The notes beneath the pieces are model-generated. The model was not told the DNA's origin, did not search any database, and worked only from the letters and a program-made list of their open reading frames with translations. Positions 34,574-47,028 of a DNA stretch of 64,000 nt are shown here, one piece after another (within the stretch, counting starts at the first letter, position 1; each line of letters begins with the position of its first letter). Made by a program: the position numbers and the translations under genes. Origin of the DNA: Arachnopeziza araneosa (Eukaryota; Ascomycota; Leotiomycetes; Helotiales; Arachnopezizaceae); NCBI GenBank assembly GCA_003988855.1, contig QYAI01000037.1:1-64000 (forward strand), in the 5' to 3' direction.

Positions 34574-37189
34574 ATGTCTACCGATGCCCAGCCGCCAACA
34601 CCACCATTAGATTTCATGTTATCAAGAGGAAACTTCAAACATCCTGAAGACCGAAGGAGTAAACCGCCAACTCCATTCGACTCTCAAATTTCGAATAAAA
34701 CCAAACATACTTCTTCCTTTAGTAGTCTAGCATCACGCGTCCTACCATCACGGCGCCCAGAACGAGGTCATACATTGCGATCCAAATTCAGACAGTCTTT
34801 TCCTCTTCCTACCAACAATGTACTCACATCCGCTAATGGCCATGATTCAGCTCGTATCTCTGATATTGCAGGTAGTGAGGGTAAGCAGCAGGAAAAAGTC
34901 CCACCAGTCAAAGATCGTCGCTTGAGGAAGATATTTGGTTCAATAATGACAGCCACGAATACGACAACCCAACGTCACGAGATAGAGACAGAAGGCAGTA
35001 GCCTTAGTCGGAAAGAGCTCACAATTTCTCGTTCTATAACGCCTTGGGTCTTCGCTCTAGAGCAAAGTGATGAAGGTATTTCCAAATGCATATCAGAGCT
35101 GAGTCAAGTACCAAAGGCGCAACAGTTTTCTAGCAACAACGAAGCTCGGAGACAGCAGAGAAGCAGCTTGTTACAAAGTGGAGATTTCTTAGGAGTTCAA
35201 GGGGCCAATCCGAGAACAGGGTACTGGGACTTGAGCGACGCAACAACTAGCAGTGACCCAAGCCAATTCAGTGAAAAAACGAAGAAAAGACTCAGTAAAC
35301 AGGCTCAAGAGGCAGCCAATCAAGCCCGGAAGTATCAACAGGCCCAGGACCTTTACCATATAGAGCTCGCCCGGGCACATAAATCGAAGGCTAGAAGGAA
35401 GTACGAAAATTTCCAGCAAAAGAAATTGGACATGGAATTGAGGCAAAGGCGACAAGGTAAATGGAAGGTCAGCGAAAACGGCTGGAACAATGTGACCGAA
35501 CCAGATTTAAGTCCCATTGCGCAGTCTTTGGCTGCAACTCCTATGGTTGGTTAGTTCAGCGTGATACACAGCAGGTGCTGTTCATATAGTTAACATCTTG
35601 ATTACAGAGATTACTCCAGGAGATCGCTTCTTTCCGATTCCATCTGCTCTTAATCTCATTCCCTACAAAAATGAGCAGCTCATCGAACGACATAATAACC
35701 CCTTTACAGATAGTATCCTTGAGAATATAGTGCCCAGAGAAACATATCCTGCTTCTCAATACGAAACCACGCTACGGAAGCCTGTCGGATCACTTGTTTG
35801 TCAAGAGAGCGGCGATTCATCAGAAACCATAATTCATTACAATGATAGTACCAGGTTTGCTACGCCGCAAATGCCCAGTTCGAGCTTGCAGCAGAGTGCA
35901 GATCTACACATAGACAAAGGCCAGGGGGCAGTCCAGCCAATATATATGCAGGGAGCAACAATAGATTCGGTGTCTTTTTTAGTACTTCGGGCCCTGTCTC
36001 TCAGACAAGAGGACACAATCGAAAGAGGAGTTACAGCGATCTCATACCGGTCGCCTTTGACGAGGCAAGGCCTGACCCGCCGCCAATTAGGCAAAAATCC
36101 AGGAGGATTATATGTGGAGAAACATATTCTATGCCAACCGAGACTACAGCCCTTATCACTGAAGGATCCCTTGACAGCAAGAATGCCACTGAGGTGCCGC
36201 TGCACGAAGCAGACATTTCCGGCATGGGAGCCACCAACAATAATCAAAACTGCTCCAGCACGACAAACATTATCCATCAACACATCCACCACCACCATTA
36301 CTGGACAAGAGTTTCCTCGACACCCTTTGGACAGTACCAAGGAGGGGCGAGCCAAGATTCCTATACACCCGTCCGAATCGAGATTGGTTCTACTTCGTCC
36401 AAAGTACCTCCAAGGCAAATATCAGAAGAAACAGCAGAGCTTCGGGTGCCAAATATCTCTAGCAGGCATCGTTATATCATCGAAGCGCCTTCTCGGCACT
36501 ATGAGACAACGAAGTGCAGAGATATGTCGGACAGCTTCCCTAGAAAGGAAGTCCAGCATGCAGAGCACACCCATATTCACATCTATGTCCCCACAGAGCT
36601 ACGGCAAAGATCACTGCATGGCTCAAAGCGTCACTCAGATGGCCTTTCAGCAGTTGAAACTTCAGCTAACGAAAAGAGCCGTAGTTAAATCTCTCATTAC
36701 CCTGAAGACGAGAACAGGAGGGAATGCAGAGGAGGAAAGCTCGAGGCCTAGGAAGGAAACAGCTCCTGCTCAAAGTAGTTACACGAGGATCAGGTTGAGC
36801 ACCAGAACACAATATAGAAAAGCTCCTTTGTTTGGCAGTACATACGGGCTATCCGAGAAGTATGAGGCTGATAACCTCGTTCTCTGGCACTCAACAGGGA
36901 GTCGCAAGAAGCTCATCCAAAAGTTGAATAACAAGTTGCTGTGGGCAGGCATCAGAGTAGGATTAAGGCAGCAGCTACTCACATGGCAAGATAAGGGGGT
37001 AATTGTTGTTGCCAGGCTGTTTCTGACGGGAATTCTGACAGCAGTACTTATAGTCGCGCGACTTCTGACGATGACGGCGTTAGCTGGATGGACTCTGTTT
37101 CTATGAAGAGCAGGTCGATAAGTACGAACGCTGTAGCTGTAGATATATTTAGACTCATCCCCTACATGTCGCAACTCATGTTTCTTTGA
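34574..37189 (+). CDS. Unrecognised Ser/Thr-rich protein, uncertain splicing
   Basis: I recognise no family. Exon 1 (34574-35549) is clear and ends in a coiled, Lys/Arg/Gln-rich stretch (QEAANQARKYQQAQDLYHIE). Intron 35550-35607 (GTTAGT...ACAG) leads to EITPGDRFFPIPSALNLIPY. Beyond ~35850 two plus-strand frames stay open together. Model A runs straight to a stop at 37106 and ends in a hydrophobic segment. Model B uses an intron at 35855-35982 (or 35931-36004), then 36681-36729 and 36957-37015, keeps phase throughout, ends at 37189 and gives about 773-791 aa. Model B has more protein-like codons (RKRSYSDLIP, HIHIYVPTEL), and I favour it slightly. There is no signal peptide. Confidence 0.5.
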
Positions 37190-37451
37190 ACAATAACTAA
37201 TTCAAAGCATCTCATTGGCCCCCGCTGCATGCGGTGCCGTTGGGTGGAGATGGTGGTGGTGGGGGTGGCCCCTCCGGTGTCGGTCTCGTTCTCGAAAGAG
37301 CGTCCAAGACAAGAAACACATAAAAGATTCCAACCCCGCTCAGTTCACCCAATTCAACTTCTCTCCTTCTTCGTCGAACCTTCAACTTTCTTTTTTCGCC
37401 TATCATCTCCTTCCGGGTCCTTTTTCATATCTTCCTCCTCCTCTATCAAAC

Positions 37452-39939
37452 ATGCCGACTGCAGAGCGAAAGCCGCAAACCCTGTACGACAAGGTCTTTC
37501 AAGACCATATTGTTGACGAGCGGTTGGATGGGACAATCTTACTCTATATTGGTATTGTTCCCATGCACTAGAGTCGTACGGTACCACTTATCTCTAACTC
37601 CATTTCCTGGTATAGACAGACATTTAGTTCACGAAGTGACCTCGCCTGTGCGTATCTCCCAACCCCATAAATTCGACGCTGACCAGGCAAATAGCAAGCT
37701 TTTGAGGGCTTGAAGAATGCAGGGCGAAAAGTCAGGCGTCCTGACTGTACTCTTGCGACAACGGATCATGTAAGAAGCCGTAACTACATTCAGACCTTCC
37801 TTTACTAAAGCCATTGGGCAGAATGTCCCTACCACTTCCCGGAAAAATTTGAAGAGCATTGAGACATTCGTTGAAGAGGAAGACTCTCGACTTCAATGTA
37901 TGACTTTGGAAGACAATGTCAAGGACTTTGGTATCACATATTTCGGATTAGGCGACAAGCGTCAAGGGATTGTCCACATAATTGGCCCTGAGCAAGGCTT
38001 CACTTTGCCCGGCACAACAGTGGTCTGCGGCGACAGCCACACTTCGACACATGGTGCCTTTGGAGCCTTGGCATTTGGCATTGGAACTAGCGAGGTCGAA
38101 CATGTTCTTGCTACTCAGACCTTGATAACCAAGAGGAGTAAGAACATGCGAATACAGGTGGATGGAGAACTCGCTTCTGGTGTGAGTTCAAAGGATATCA
38201 TTCTTCATGCCATTGGCCAGATCGGCACAGCAGGTGGTACTGGTGCCGTCATCGAGTATTGTGGATCCGCCATCGAGGCTCTGAGCATGGAGGCCAGGAT
38301 GTCTATTTGTAACATGTCAATTGAAGGCGGTGCGAGAGCGGGCATGGTTGCTCCAGATGAAATCACATTTGAATACCTCAAGGGTCGCCCACTTGCCCCC
38401 AAACTCGGCACTGAAGAGTGGGATAAAGCCGTCAAGTACTGGAAGAGTTTAAAATCAGACCCAGGAGCAAAATATGATATTGATGTCTTTATTGACGCTA
38501 AAGACATCACTCCGACCGTTACTTGGGGAACGAGCCCCGAAGACGTCGTACCGATTACTGGCCAAGTTCCGGATCCAGAAAAATTTTCTACGAAGGAGAA
38601 ACGGGCTGCTGGACGAAGAATGCTCGAATATATGGGACTCACAGCCGGCACTCCCATGGAAGAGATCGTCGTGGATAAGGTGTTTATCGGCTCCTGCACA
38701 AATGCACGAATTGAGGATCTTCGTGCCGCAGCTACTATTGTAAAGGGAAAGAAAGTAGCGCCAAGCATAAAGCGCGCAATGATTGTTCCCGGAAGCGGTC
38801 TTGTGAAGGAACTAGCTGAAGCGGAAGGTCTTGATAAGATTTTCATTGATGCTGGATTTGAATGGCGAGAGGCTGGTTGTAGTATGTGTCTTGGCATGAA
38901 TCCTGATATTCTTTCCTCTGGTGAGCGCTGCGCTAGCACCAGCAATCGAAACTTTGAGGGCCGGCAGGGTGCTGGTGGGCGCACGCACCTTGTCTCACCA
39001 GTCACTGCTGCTGCTTGTGCTATCGTTGGCAAACTTACTGACGTTCGCAAATTTGCCTCAAATGATATTACTCCAGCGAGAAATATTCCATCCTCAACGC
39101 AAGCAAAGCCTCACATCGACGAGCGAGCTGAGACAGATGATGATGAACGAGAGATTATTGGAGACCAACCTGAGGAGAACTCACCACATACGAACACAAT
39201 TCCCTCACGTAGCTCTACAGGACTACCAAAGTTCACGATTCTCAAAGGTCTTGCTGCCCCACTAGATCGAGCAAATGTTGATACAGACGCAATTATTCCG
39301 AAGCAGTTCTTGAAGACAATCAAGCGAACGGGCCTAGGTTCTGCTCTCTTCTACGCCCTACGCTTCAATCAAGATGGATCTGAGAAGGCTGGTTTTGTCC
39401 TCAATCAAGAGCCATACCGCAAATCCAAGATCCTCGTCGTTACAGGACCAAATTTTGGCTGTGGTAGCTCTCGTGAACATGCACCATGGGCTCTTCTTGA
39501 TTTCGGTATTAAGTGTGTTATAGCGCCGTCTTATGCAGACATTTTCTTTAACAACACATTCAAAAATGGCATGCTGCCAATTTCTATCACAAACCAGGCA
39601 GATCTTGAGGCGATTGCGAAAGAGGCACGCGCTGGCAACGAAATTGAAGTTGATCTACCCAGTCAAACCATCAACAATGCTGCCGGAAAGGAGATCTGTA
39701 AATTTAGCGTAGAAGAATTTCGAAAGCATTGTTTAGTCAACGGACTAGACGATATTGGTCTGACAATGCAAATGGAGGACAAGATCAGCGCTTTCGAGAG
39801 CAAGATGACCAAAAATACACCGTGGCTGGATGGTTCTGGTTACTTGAAGCGTGGCAAGTCTGGCAAGCTGCTTGCTAAGGCTGTCCCAGTCCCGAAGACC
39901 AATAGAGGAGAGGAAGTCAAAGAGCCACTAGACTGGTGA
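37452..39939 (+). CDS. LEU1: 3-isopropylmalate dehydratase (fused large and small subunits)
   Basis: This enzyme isomerises 2- to 3-isopropylmalate in leucine synthesis and uses a 4Fe-4S cluster. Four exons are read: 37452-37551, 37616-37647, 37695-37769 and 37822-39939, giving 774 aa, the usual fungal fused length. The N-terminal aconitase-type domain has TLYDKVFQDHIV, ATTDHNVPT (across exons 3 and 4), CGDSHTSTHGAFG, GSCTNARIEDLR and GCSMCLGMNPD (cluster Cys). An acidic linker near residues 500-530 leads to the swivel domain (DRANVDTDAIIPKQFLK, GPNFGCGSSREHAPWAL). Three small introns of 47-64 nt crowd the 5' end. Leucine enzymes of this type are commonly under Leu3-like control, but I found no clear site. 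Confidence 0.96.
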
Positions 39940-40666
39940 AATCAGGCATTGGGCTGTAAGATGTGTAGCATTCGATCGCCTATGACTATCACGGTCTCAT
40001 GATGGTAAAACAAAAATAGTTGCATGGAAGCGAAAAGTACGGGTGATATTGCGGTTGCTTTTTAAGTCCCTGCAAACCGAGTTCAAGCATGGCCGCTTTT
40101 TCAATATCAAATTACAGCACCTTAAACTTTACCCAGAAAATCACGAGTTGAGTTCTTATGGTAAGCGTCATACGGCTGTACTTAATAATTGACTGAGTCG
40201 CTATAATCGACCCCTCAATTGACAGCCGCTATGGAATGTGGAACTAGAACGAAAAGAATAAGACTACTTTCAAGTGAGAGTGTAGGGGTGAGCTAATCGT
40301 CGACGATATATCTTGAAAAGTCACTCGGCAATTTCTTCGATTCCTGACAACACACGAAGAGCTGTGCCTCCATGGCCATTGAAAAGTATCAAAGCTCTCT
40401 CTTGTTCAATATATACTATCCTAGAAACGCTCCTATACAACACCCATTCCACCAGCGCCAAGTCGCGCCTGTCTTTATAGCACGTATGTGTACGTTGATA
40501 CATTCCTCCATCTCTTGGTATCTGAATGCGGAAATAGTAGTTCTTAAGATTGGAATGCTGATAAGATCCGAATCAAAGGAGTCAATATCCCTTCCATCAA
40601 AGGCTGCCTACCCTCTAACTCGCTGTACAAAAAACTCAGTTCCATTGCGTGAAGTCGCAACTCAAG
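39940..40666. other. Spacer between LEU1 and the HExxH gene
   Basis: Contains the LEU1 3' region and the promoter of the next gene. An ATG-led frame at 40372-40695 (107 codons) has no recognisable features and runs out of frame into the first exon of the next gene; I treat it as leader. Confidence 0.4.
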
Positions 40667-43600
40667 ATGCTACCCAAGCCATTCAGCAGGATTGAACTCA
40701 GGTTAGCAAGAGCACTAGGTGAGTGGTTTTCTTACCCTGTTCTGTCTGAGCTGCAAAGCTAATTGGAAGCAAGACACTGGGCCTGTAGAAGCTTGCAACC
40801 TCGAGGATCGTCCTCTAGCGACAACATGGCATTTTTTCCGGCGCGAGAATTGGGTCGTAGAACAAGGCGTCTATGATCTGCTTCTCCCGAGTATGCGACT
40901 AGCCTCTTGGTTTTTGGAAGTTGGGATGCCTTATTTCGTCACCTTTCTTCCTTCTCATCCATGTGAGGTTCCCCAGGCTGTATCATTGCTTTGTTATTTT
41001 GCTCCTAAAACAGAGTACCTCAAGTGATGCATTCTAAAGTCAATCAATTTGGCGACATCAACTTCTTTCCTTCCTGAACATGATGTAAACAGAGGATACT
41101 GACTTCCTCGACTTCCAGTGCATGAACTACTCGCGAGTAGAGGTTCAGAAGACAATGGATCCGCTTTAGGAGAAGATAACTATACTATCCAATTACGAAA
41201 GAATATTAGATCCAAAGACCTCAGCGGCGCGAGAGTAGAGCTCGCGGAGGTTGCCAAAGTTACCAAATGGGAAGTGAATCCTGACATATTTGCAATCCAT
41301 GGCTGGTTGGGTGTTACGAGAACAGTTGTTGATGCAAATCGGCCATGGGAAGACCTAGAAAAACCTGAAATTCACAACAGTGATTTGCAATTAAAGCTTC
41401 AGGGAAAAGACCGCCGGAACCTCATTATCGGGATAATGAAAGAATACGTATTTGCCTTTCAGAGGTACCCATCTGATCATGAGGCGCATATAAGAGCAGT
41501 CTTCTACGCAGCAGTGACAATGGCGCATGAGGTTGCCCATGCCGTAAGTAACATCCTACAAGCCGGAATATCCTACTTGGCCTGTTCTACGGGGCGTTCT
41601 TCATCTTTGGTCCACTCTTGGAGTAAAATTATTCCTAGGACGCTACTTTATCTTCTCCATTTACCCTATAACACGTAGTGCTAAGTCCAATAACAACAGG
41701 TCTGGCATCAAGATTTCAGATCTAATGACTACAATGAGTATGGAGCCGAGCCTTGGGTTGGCACCAACACGCGCGCGGAGTTGGGACTTGCCTTTATAGC
41801 TTGGATTTTTTCAGGCTATACTCCTGAAATGTGCGGTAAGACTGATTTCATTCAAATTGTTACTTCTCGTCGTGAGAACTGATACTTGAGAACTACTTCC
41901 GCCCGAAATATCATTTTTGGACCTTGGCTCCGGACCTCCATTTCTCACACGAGAGGAATCGAAAATATAGCAACTGACTTGCTTGTAGATATGGGAGACG
42001 GTAATAAACTGGTCCGATTCCAAGATCCTTTAGCGTGGAGTCCATTTGGCGATCAATACGGTGGTGACCTGTATAGTGTTTGGTCATCTATCCCACTTCA
42101 GTACATGCAAAAGCTTCTCCGTAGATCCTTTTGGGATGATCTTGGAGATTGGAAGCAAAAAGACTTTTCGTCTAAGGCTAGAGCAGTATTAAATCCTATG
42201 GCTACTTCTACTGAAGATCCAGCGCCTGCCACAGCGGTTTTTCCTAGGTTCGAAATATCAAAAACAAGAAGCTTTGCCTGGGTTTATAAGCCTGGGATGA
42301 AAGTTCCTCGCCATGGCATTGAATTGAGTCGACTAACCACTGCAGAAATTGATTATTTTTGGATGGGTAAACGCAAACCCAAAGTCACCATTACTTCGAT
42401 TCCTAGTCATGTTAGGAAGAATGATCCGGCAGGACTGAGACGATGTCATACTCTTCACCGTCACCCGTCCGGTCAATGTCATGATGAGGAGGAGGAGGAG
42501 GAATTTGGTCCGGGATCTGGTCGAGGCGATGCCGAAGAAGGAACCGTACCTGAGCCATTTGACGGATTTCTTGAGGAAAATCTGGGATGTAAATTTGGGG
42601 GTACAAATATTTCTATTGTTAGCATCTTTGTCAGGCACCGAGGTCCAGTTTTAATCAACGACATGAGATCCGGGCGAGCAAAAAAACCTCGAGACAATGG
42701 CGGCTGTAAGGACTTTCTTCGTATTACTTGTTGCCTCTTCTTGAAATATGTCTGTTAGAACTCCGTTTTGATTTTCTTGCTCCCTTATAAGAATGATAAA
42801 ATCAAAACTGATTAAACTAAAGATCAGCGGGGACCAAAACGGCCTAGAATAGAAGAAGATTCCAATATTTTGGACGGCCTTCGAGGGGCTAAAAGTCTGC
42901 TGGCGCAACACACGACCCTGGCGATTGCCAATTGGACACACCTTTATGCCGAAGAATACTGTCAACACAATGGTATCAAGTATAAAAAACCAAACCAGCA
43001 AGGTGGAACAAGGCAAAAGTCAAAATTGGAGGCAACAAATACCGATGATGCTGCAGTCATCCAAAGAATCCGGCAATTCGAGCTCAAAAAGGCCGTGGAG
43101 AAGTTCAAAGACAATCTACCAGCACTCATTCAGATTAGGAAGGCCCGGCTTCTAGGCCTGGAAAATTGGACGAATGAGGATCTAAAAGAGTTCCTGATAA
43201 ATGAAAGCCAGAGCATTGCCGACACGAAAAGTTATGAGGCTATAACAGCAACACTCTTGAGTCGGGTGAGGCAGTTTTTCCAGGCATTATTAGACATCGA
43301 CAGGCGGACTAGGAGGGACCAAGAGACGGCGCAAACGTCCAACTTGTCACCAGCAGATAGCGCCATCAAAAGGAAATTGGGGCTTTGGCCTGATAAAGAG
43401 TTGATGGCATATATACATTCCAACAATCTCAGCAATTGGGGCGACCGTAACACCTGGGTTCTTCGTGTGCTCCGACACCTGAACGAGAGATCGGAAAGAA
43501 GTCCACTGTTGAGTCCTGAAAAACATGCGCAGCGGATTGATTTGATCAACAAAACGCCCAGCGGGGCCTTTTTCCAGAGGACGGACAGAGATGGTGTGGA

Positions 43601-43841
43601 ACACTATGGTTTCAAGGCTATCACGTCACGATCTAGCTTCAGTTCACTCAAGGCAAAACTGTTTGAAATTGGTCACTTTCCTTTGAATGCAGTGCTTCAG
43701 CTCTACGTTGGAAGTGATCGTGAAGAACCTCTAGATGACGCCCTTGCCCTCGATTATGTAGACGGCGATGGACTCGCCCGTCTTCAACTCGAGGTTCAGA
43801 TTCTATCAGGAGGACAGCGAGCCCAACAAACGGGGTTTTGA
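40667..43841 (+). CDS. Uncharacterised HExxH-motif protein (possible zinc metallopeptidase)
   Basis: No named family is recognised. Exons 40667-40718, 40759-40962, 41119-41543, 41700-41835, 41989-42705 and 42823-43841 keep one frame for 850 aa. The N-terminal part reads MLPKPFSRIELRLARAL and GVYDLLLPSMRLASWFL. Exon 3 ends with TMAHEVAHA, an HExxH zinc motif, continuing after the intron as VWHQDFRSNDYNEYGAEPWV and RAELGLAFIAW. The Glu residues in GAEPW or RAELG could be the third ligand. The second half is basic with an acidic run near 42480-42520 and KKPRDNGG/RGPKRPR blocks, then helical Leu/Arg-rich sequence. The 41835-41989 junction is uncertain: acceptors at 41876, 41955 and 41970 also exist. 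There is no signal peptide. Confidence 0.6.
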
Positions 43842-45253
43842 GAGGTAATAAGAACACTAGAATTAGTAGCTCTCGACCCTGGGTTATTGACAATGTGATT
43901 GTACTCTCAAGAACGAAAGCTCAAACGGTGGAAGAAAGGATTCAAGACTGAAGACAAATCCCAGAGGGCTGATTCAGGCAGGGAGCCCTCAAGCGAGAGA
44001 GACGTCTTACAACCGCACTTGAGAGGCACAACCACTAGCTCCAGTTCTGAGATACTCGAAAATCTGCGGGACTTTGGTAGGCACGTAGTTCTGCGAGAAG
44101 AAATATTATCGATCTAACTGGGATGAGAACATGGCTGAACAAGGCGGAGACGCGAGCTCCGGCTCAGGGGCCGCCTCGAGAGCAGCAGCCAACTCTGATA
44201 GTGGCCTGTTTCCTCCAAGAGGGATGGAGCGAATGATCTAACTAGCGATGATGGGAATGACGACGACAAGCTTCGACCAGTCCCCAGAAGTCGGTGCCAT
44301 ATGAAGGATATTTATAGGAGTTTCTAGTATCTCACTGATAAGTTTTTGTTGGGAATACATGATCGGTAAAGAATGTTAGATTGTGCATGAGAGCATAGCA
44401 TCGATATCTCGGAATTTTGTTGCCGATCTGGTAGATGGTATTTGGTTTTCTTGGCAGTGCCGTGGAGTAGGAAGAATTTGAATTTGGCTATAGTTTTTGA
44501 CTAATCGTGGTTGTAAATGCTTATTCTATGTTATACTACACAATTTTAACTTTAAATGATCATTCCAGGTCTTCATTACCTTGGCGCTGAGCCGAGCCTT
44601 TGCAATACCGGTACCTACTAGGCTATGACACCTCGCTTAAAAAAGGGAATACATCTCGCTTAAGTCGTTCTAGGATGTTAGTGTTTACGTTACTGTAGTC
44701 CCTGAGCTGCGTTTAACATTAATATCTATCGACAGTTTGGTGGGGACAAGCATCTTATGCATTTTCTCCTAGCTCCTTTAGTGTATATCTTAGAGCTTCA
44801 ACATTATATGCTGTCAAGCTATGAAATATCTGCCGAGGAAGTTCAGTCAAGATCTAACCAATTCGTTGCACAACGGATGTCCTATTTCATCTATTAGCTT
44901 ATCCAAAACAGACATCTCTGTTTTGATGTAAGACCATAAATATTTTGGGCAGTGAGCCACGAGTTAGTCTAGCTTGAGGGATTGGTTTCCACTATTCTAT
45001 GGTAGCACTTGATCATGATTAATGTTCTCAAAAGCCACAATATTCGTGACATATAAATTGGTGTCTAAACTGTACAATGAAGTCTATAATACTCGTTTAC
45101 ATACAAAATCGGTCATTCTGGCCGCCCAAGCTCGAATCTAGAACCCTTTCAGACGCTCGCTAAAACGCGGCCAAAAAACTCGACCCACACGCCAACGCCG
45201 TAAAATGACTTTTTTACTTCTACAATGCTGATAATGCGCGGTGCGCGGTATCT
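43842..45253. other. 1.4-kb spacer, possible extra 3' exons of the HExxH gene
   Basis: Plus-strand frames at 43899-44117 (ERKLKRWKKGFKTEDKSQ...) and 44131-44240 (MAEQGGDASSGSG...) look protein-like and could be further exons if the stop at 43841 is spliced out. I could not find a convincing donor. From about 44300 to 45253 I see nothing but the 3' side of the MFS gene. Confidence 0.35.
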
Positions 45254-47028
45254 TTACTCGTTGAATTCAGGAGGTGGGGTTGCTGTTCCAGGTGTCCCTG
45301 GTCTTTCTTTATTCCTGCCCTCTAAATCGTTTGCTTGCTTCTGTCTTTGTACCGAGAAGCACTGAAGTGCTCCCAACGCCGCAACCAGTGCACTCCCATA
45401 CCAAGCTAGAGCAGTAAAATCCATTTTCGAGCCCACAGTATAGAGGTAACCAGCCACAGGCGGCGCAATTGTCCGGCAGGCTGCTCCGGCGGAAGCCGCA
45501 AGTCCGTTCACCTTGCCCAGTACCCCAGAAGGTGTAGCTTCCTTGATCAAAATCAAGAGAACTGGATAAGCGAGAATTGATAAAATGTTGCGAATTGCGA
45601 GGCAGGAATAGATTCCAATCATCAACAACGAGTCGGGGAAATAGATCAAAGTAGGCATGACGAGATAAGTGATTGGGTGGAGGACTGATACCAGGATGAA
45701 CAGTCTGTATACGCCAAAACGCCTTGCTGCGAAGGGGAACACAACGGCTTGTATAAACAACGCGATAAGACCGTCAACAGACATTACACCTCCAACCTTC
45801 TGAACACTCAGGCCAAGCCCACCGGCAGAGAAGAAAGGGTTGAACCGAGTTTGCAGAGCCATTGAGAGTGGTTCACCGCGGGAATCCTCTAGAAAAATTG
45901 GGAATAGGTGATCAAAAGTCATACTGTGATAAGTGAATATGCCCAGTGCGATTATGAGGGCCATAATTCTTCGAGTAAATATGTCTGGAGCGCTCAATTT
46001 TGTACTCGGAAATTGCCAAGCTTCATCGTTGCCATTAAATGTACCGTACGCTTCTGCCCTAAGATCCACGGCTGGCGTTTTAATGGCATCTGCTGTTGCC
46101 ACAAGCGGAGTTTCATCCGAGATATAAGTCGAGTCGGGGAGAAGAATACGAGGTTGCATGTCTGGATGAGTTTCGTTAAGGAGAAAGTAGCCTGCGAGAA
46201 TGCTGATAATCAAAAGGCCTGCGCAAATCAAATTCGGTAATAGGTAAGGAAAATGCCCGAAGAGTCCATCTGGAGAGAAGCCTAAATGGGATACTGGGTC
46301 TGAGAAGACCCCACCAATGGCAGGCCCGAGGACACAACCTACACTCCAAACAAAGGGCATTATCTAACTTAAACTTAGCAGTGCACGGGGCAAAAGAATG
46401 ATTCAGATGTTTAGAAAGGCTTAGGGTTCGCTTTCCAGGACTTCAGGACCTGGGAAGTTGCTTCGTGTTATGAAAGATAAGGAAATCCAGAGAGTCTTAC
46501 CGAGTATGCGCGAGGTTCTTGCTCCGGTTTCGTTACAATTTCCCCGACCATTGTTTGAATAATGCCAATATTTCCATTCAGGAAGCCCCCAATTGCTCTG
46601 CCGGCCAACGCAATCCAGATATTAGACGCAAAACCAACCACTAGCATGCTTAACATTGTTCCGCAGCATCCTGCTAACAGCACAGGCTTACGGCCTACTC
46701 TATCGCTGAGTGATCCCCAGTATACCGAGCTTAAGGCCTCTGCGAGCGCGAAAGTCGAAATGAGCAGGCCAGCATAGAAGGATGCATCATTCTCGTCTCC
46801 GACCTCAAATTTTTTGACCAGCGGCCAGGCATACGGGAAAATAGATGTGAGAGCAATTGGCTCTGCGAGGCGAACAATGGCTAGAATGTATTAGTTTTAA
46901 CGTTTTCTCAAGGCTGCTGTGGGGGGAAATGGGCGGCCATTAGGGTTTTAGTACTTACCGAGGAGGAAGAGTTGCAGGGTGGGAAAATCATCTGAATTCC
47001 GATTTGATCTCCTCAGGGTTAGGGTCAT
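45254..47028 (-). CDS. Major facilitator superfamily transporter
   Basis: Exons 46959-47028, 46501-46880 and 45254-46363 are joined in phase for 519 aa. About 12 membrane helices are visible. The loop 2-3 signature is WGSLSDRVGRKPVLLAGC, followed by GRAIGGFLNGNIGIIQTMVGE. Exon 3 restores YSIMPFVWSVGCVLGPAIGG. The long central loop (about residues 230-290) is hydrophilic. The order and motifs resemble TetA/ZIFL-like fungal transporters (yeast YCR023C type), possibly vacuolar or plasma membrane. The substrate cannot be told. ATG 47028 is chosen because codons upstream in the same frame lack another ATG. Confidence 0.88.

Noticed and set aside
35837..36418. 193-codon antisense frame within the unrecognised gene
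   Set aside because: Opposite strand to coding-like frames with better splice support.
38205..39050. 281-codon antisense frame in LEU1
   Set aside because: Lies wholly across the conserved aconitase domain on the other strand.
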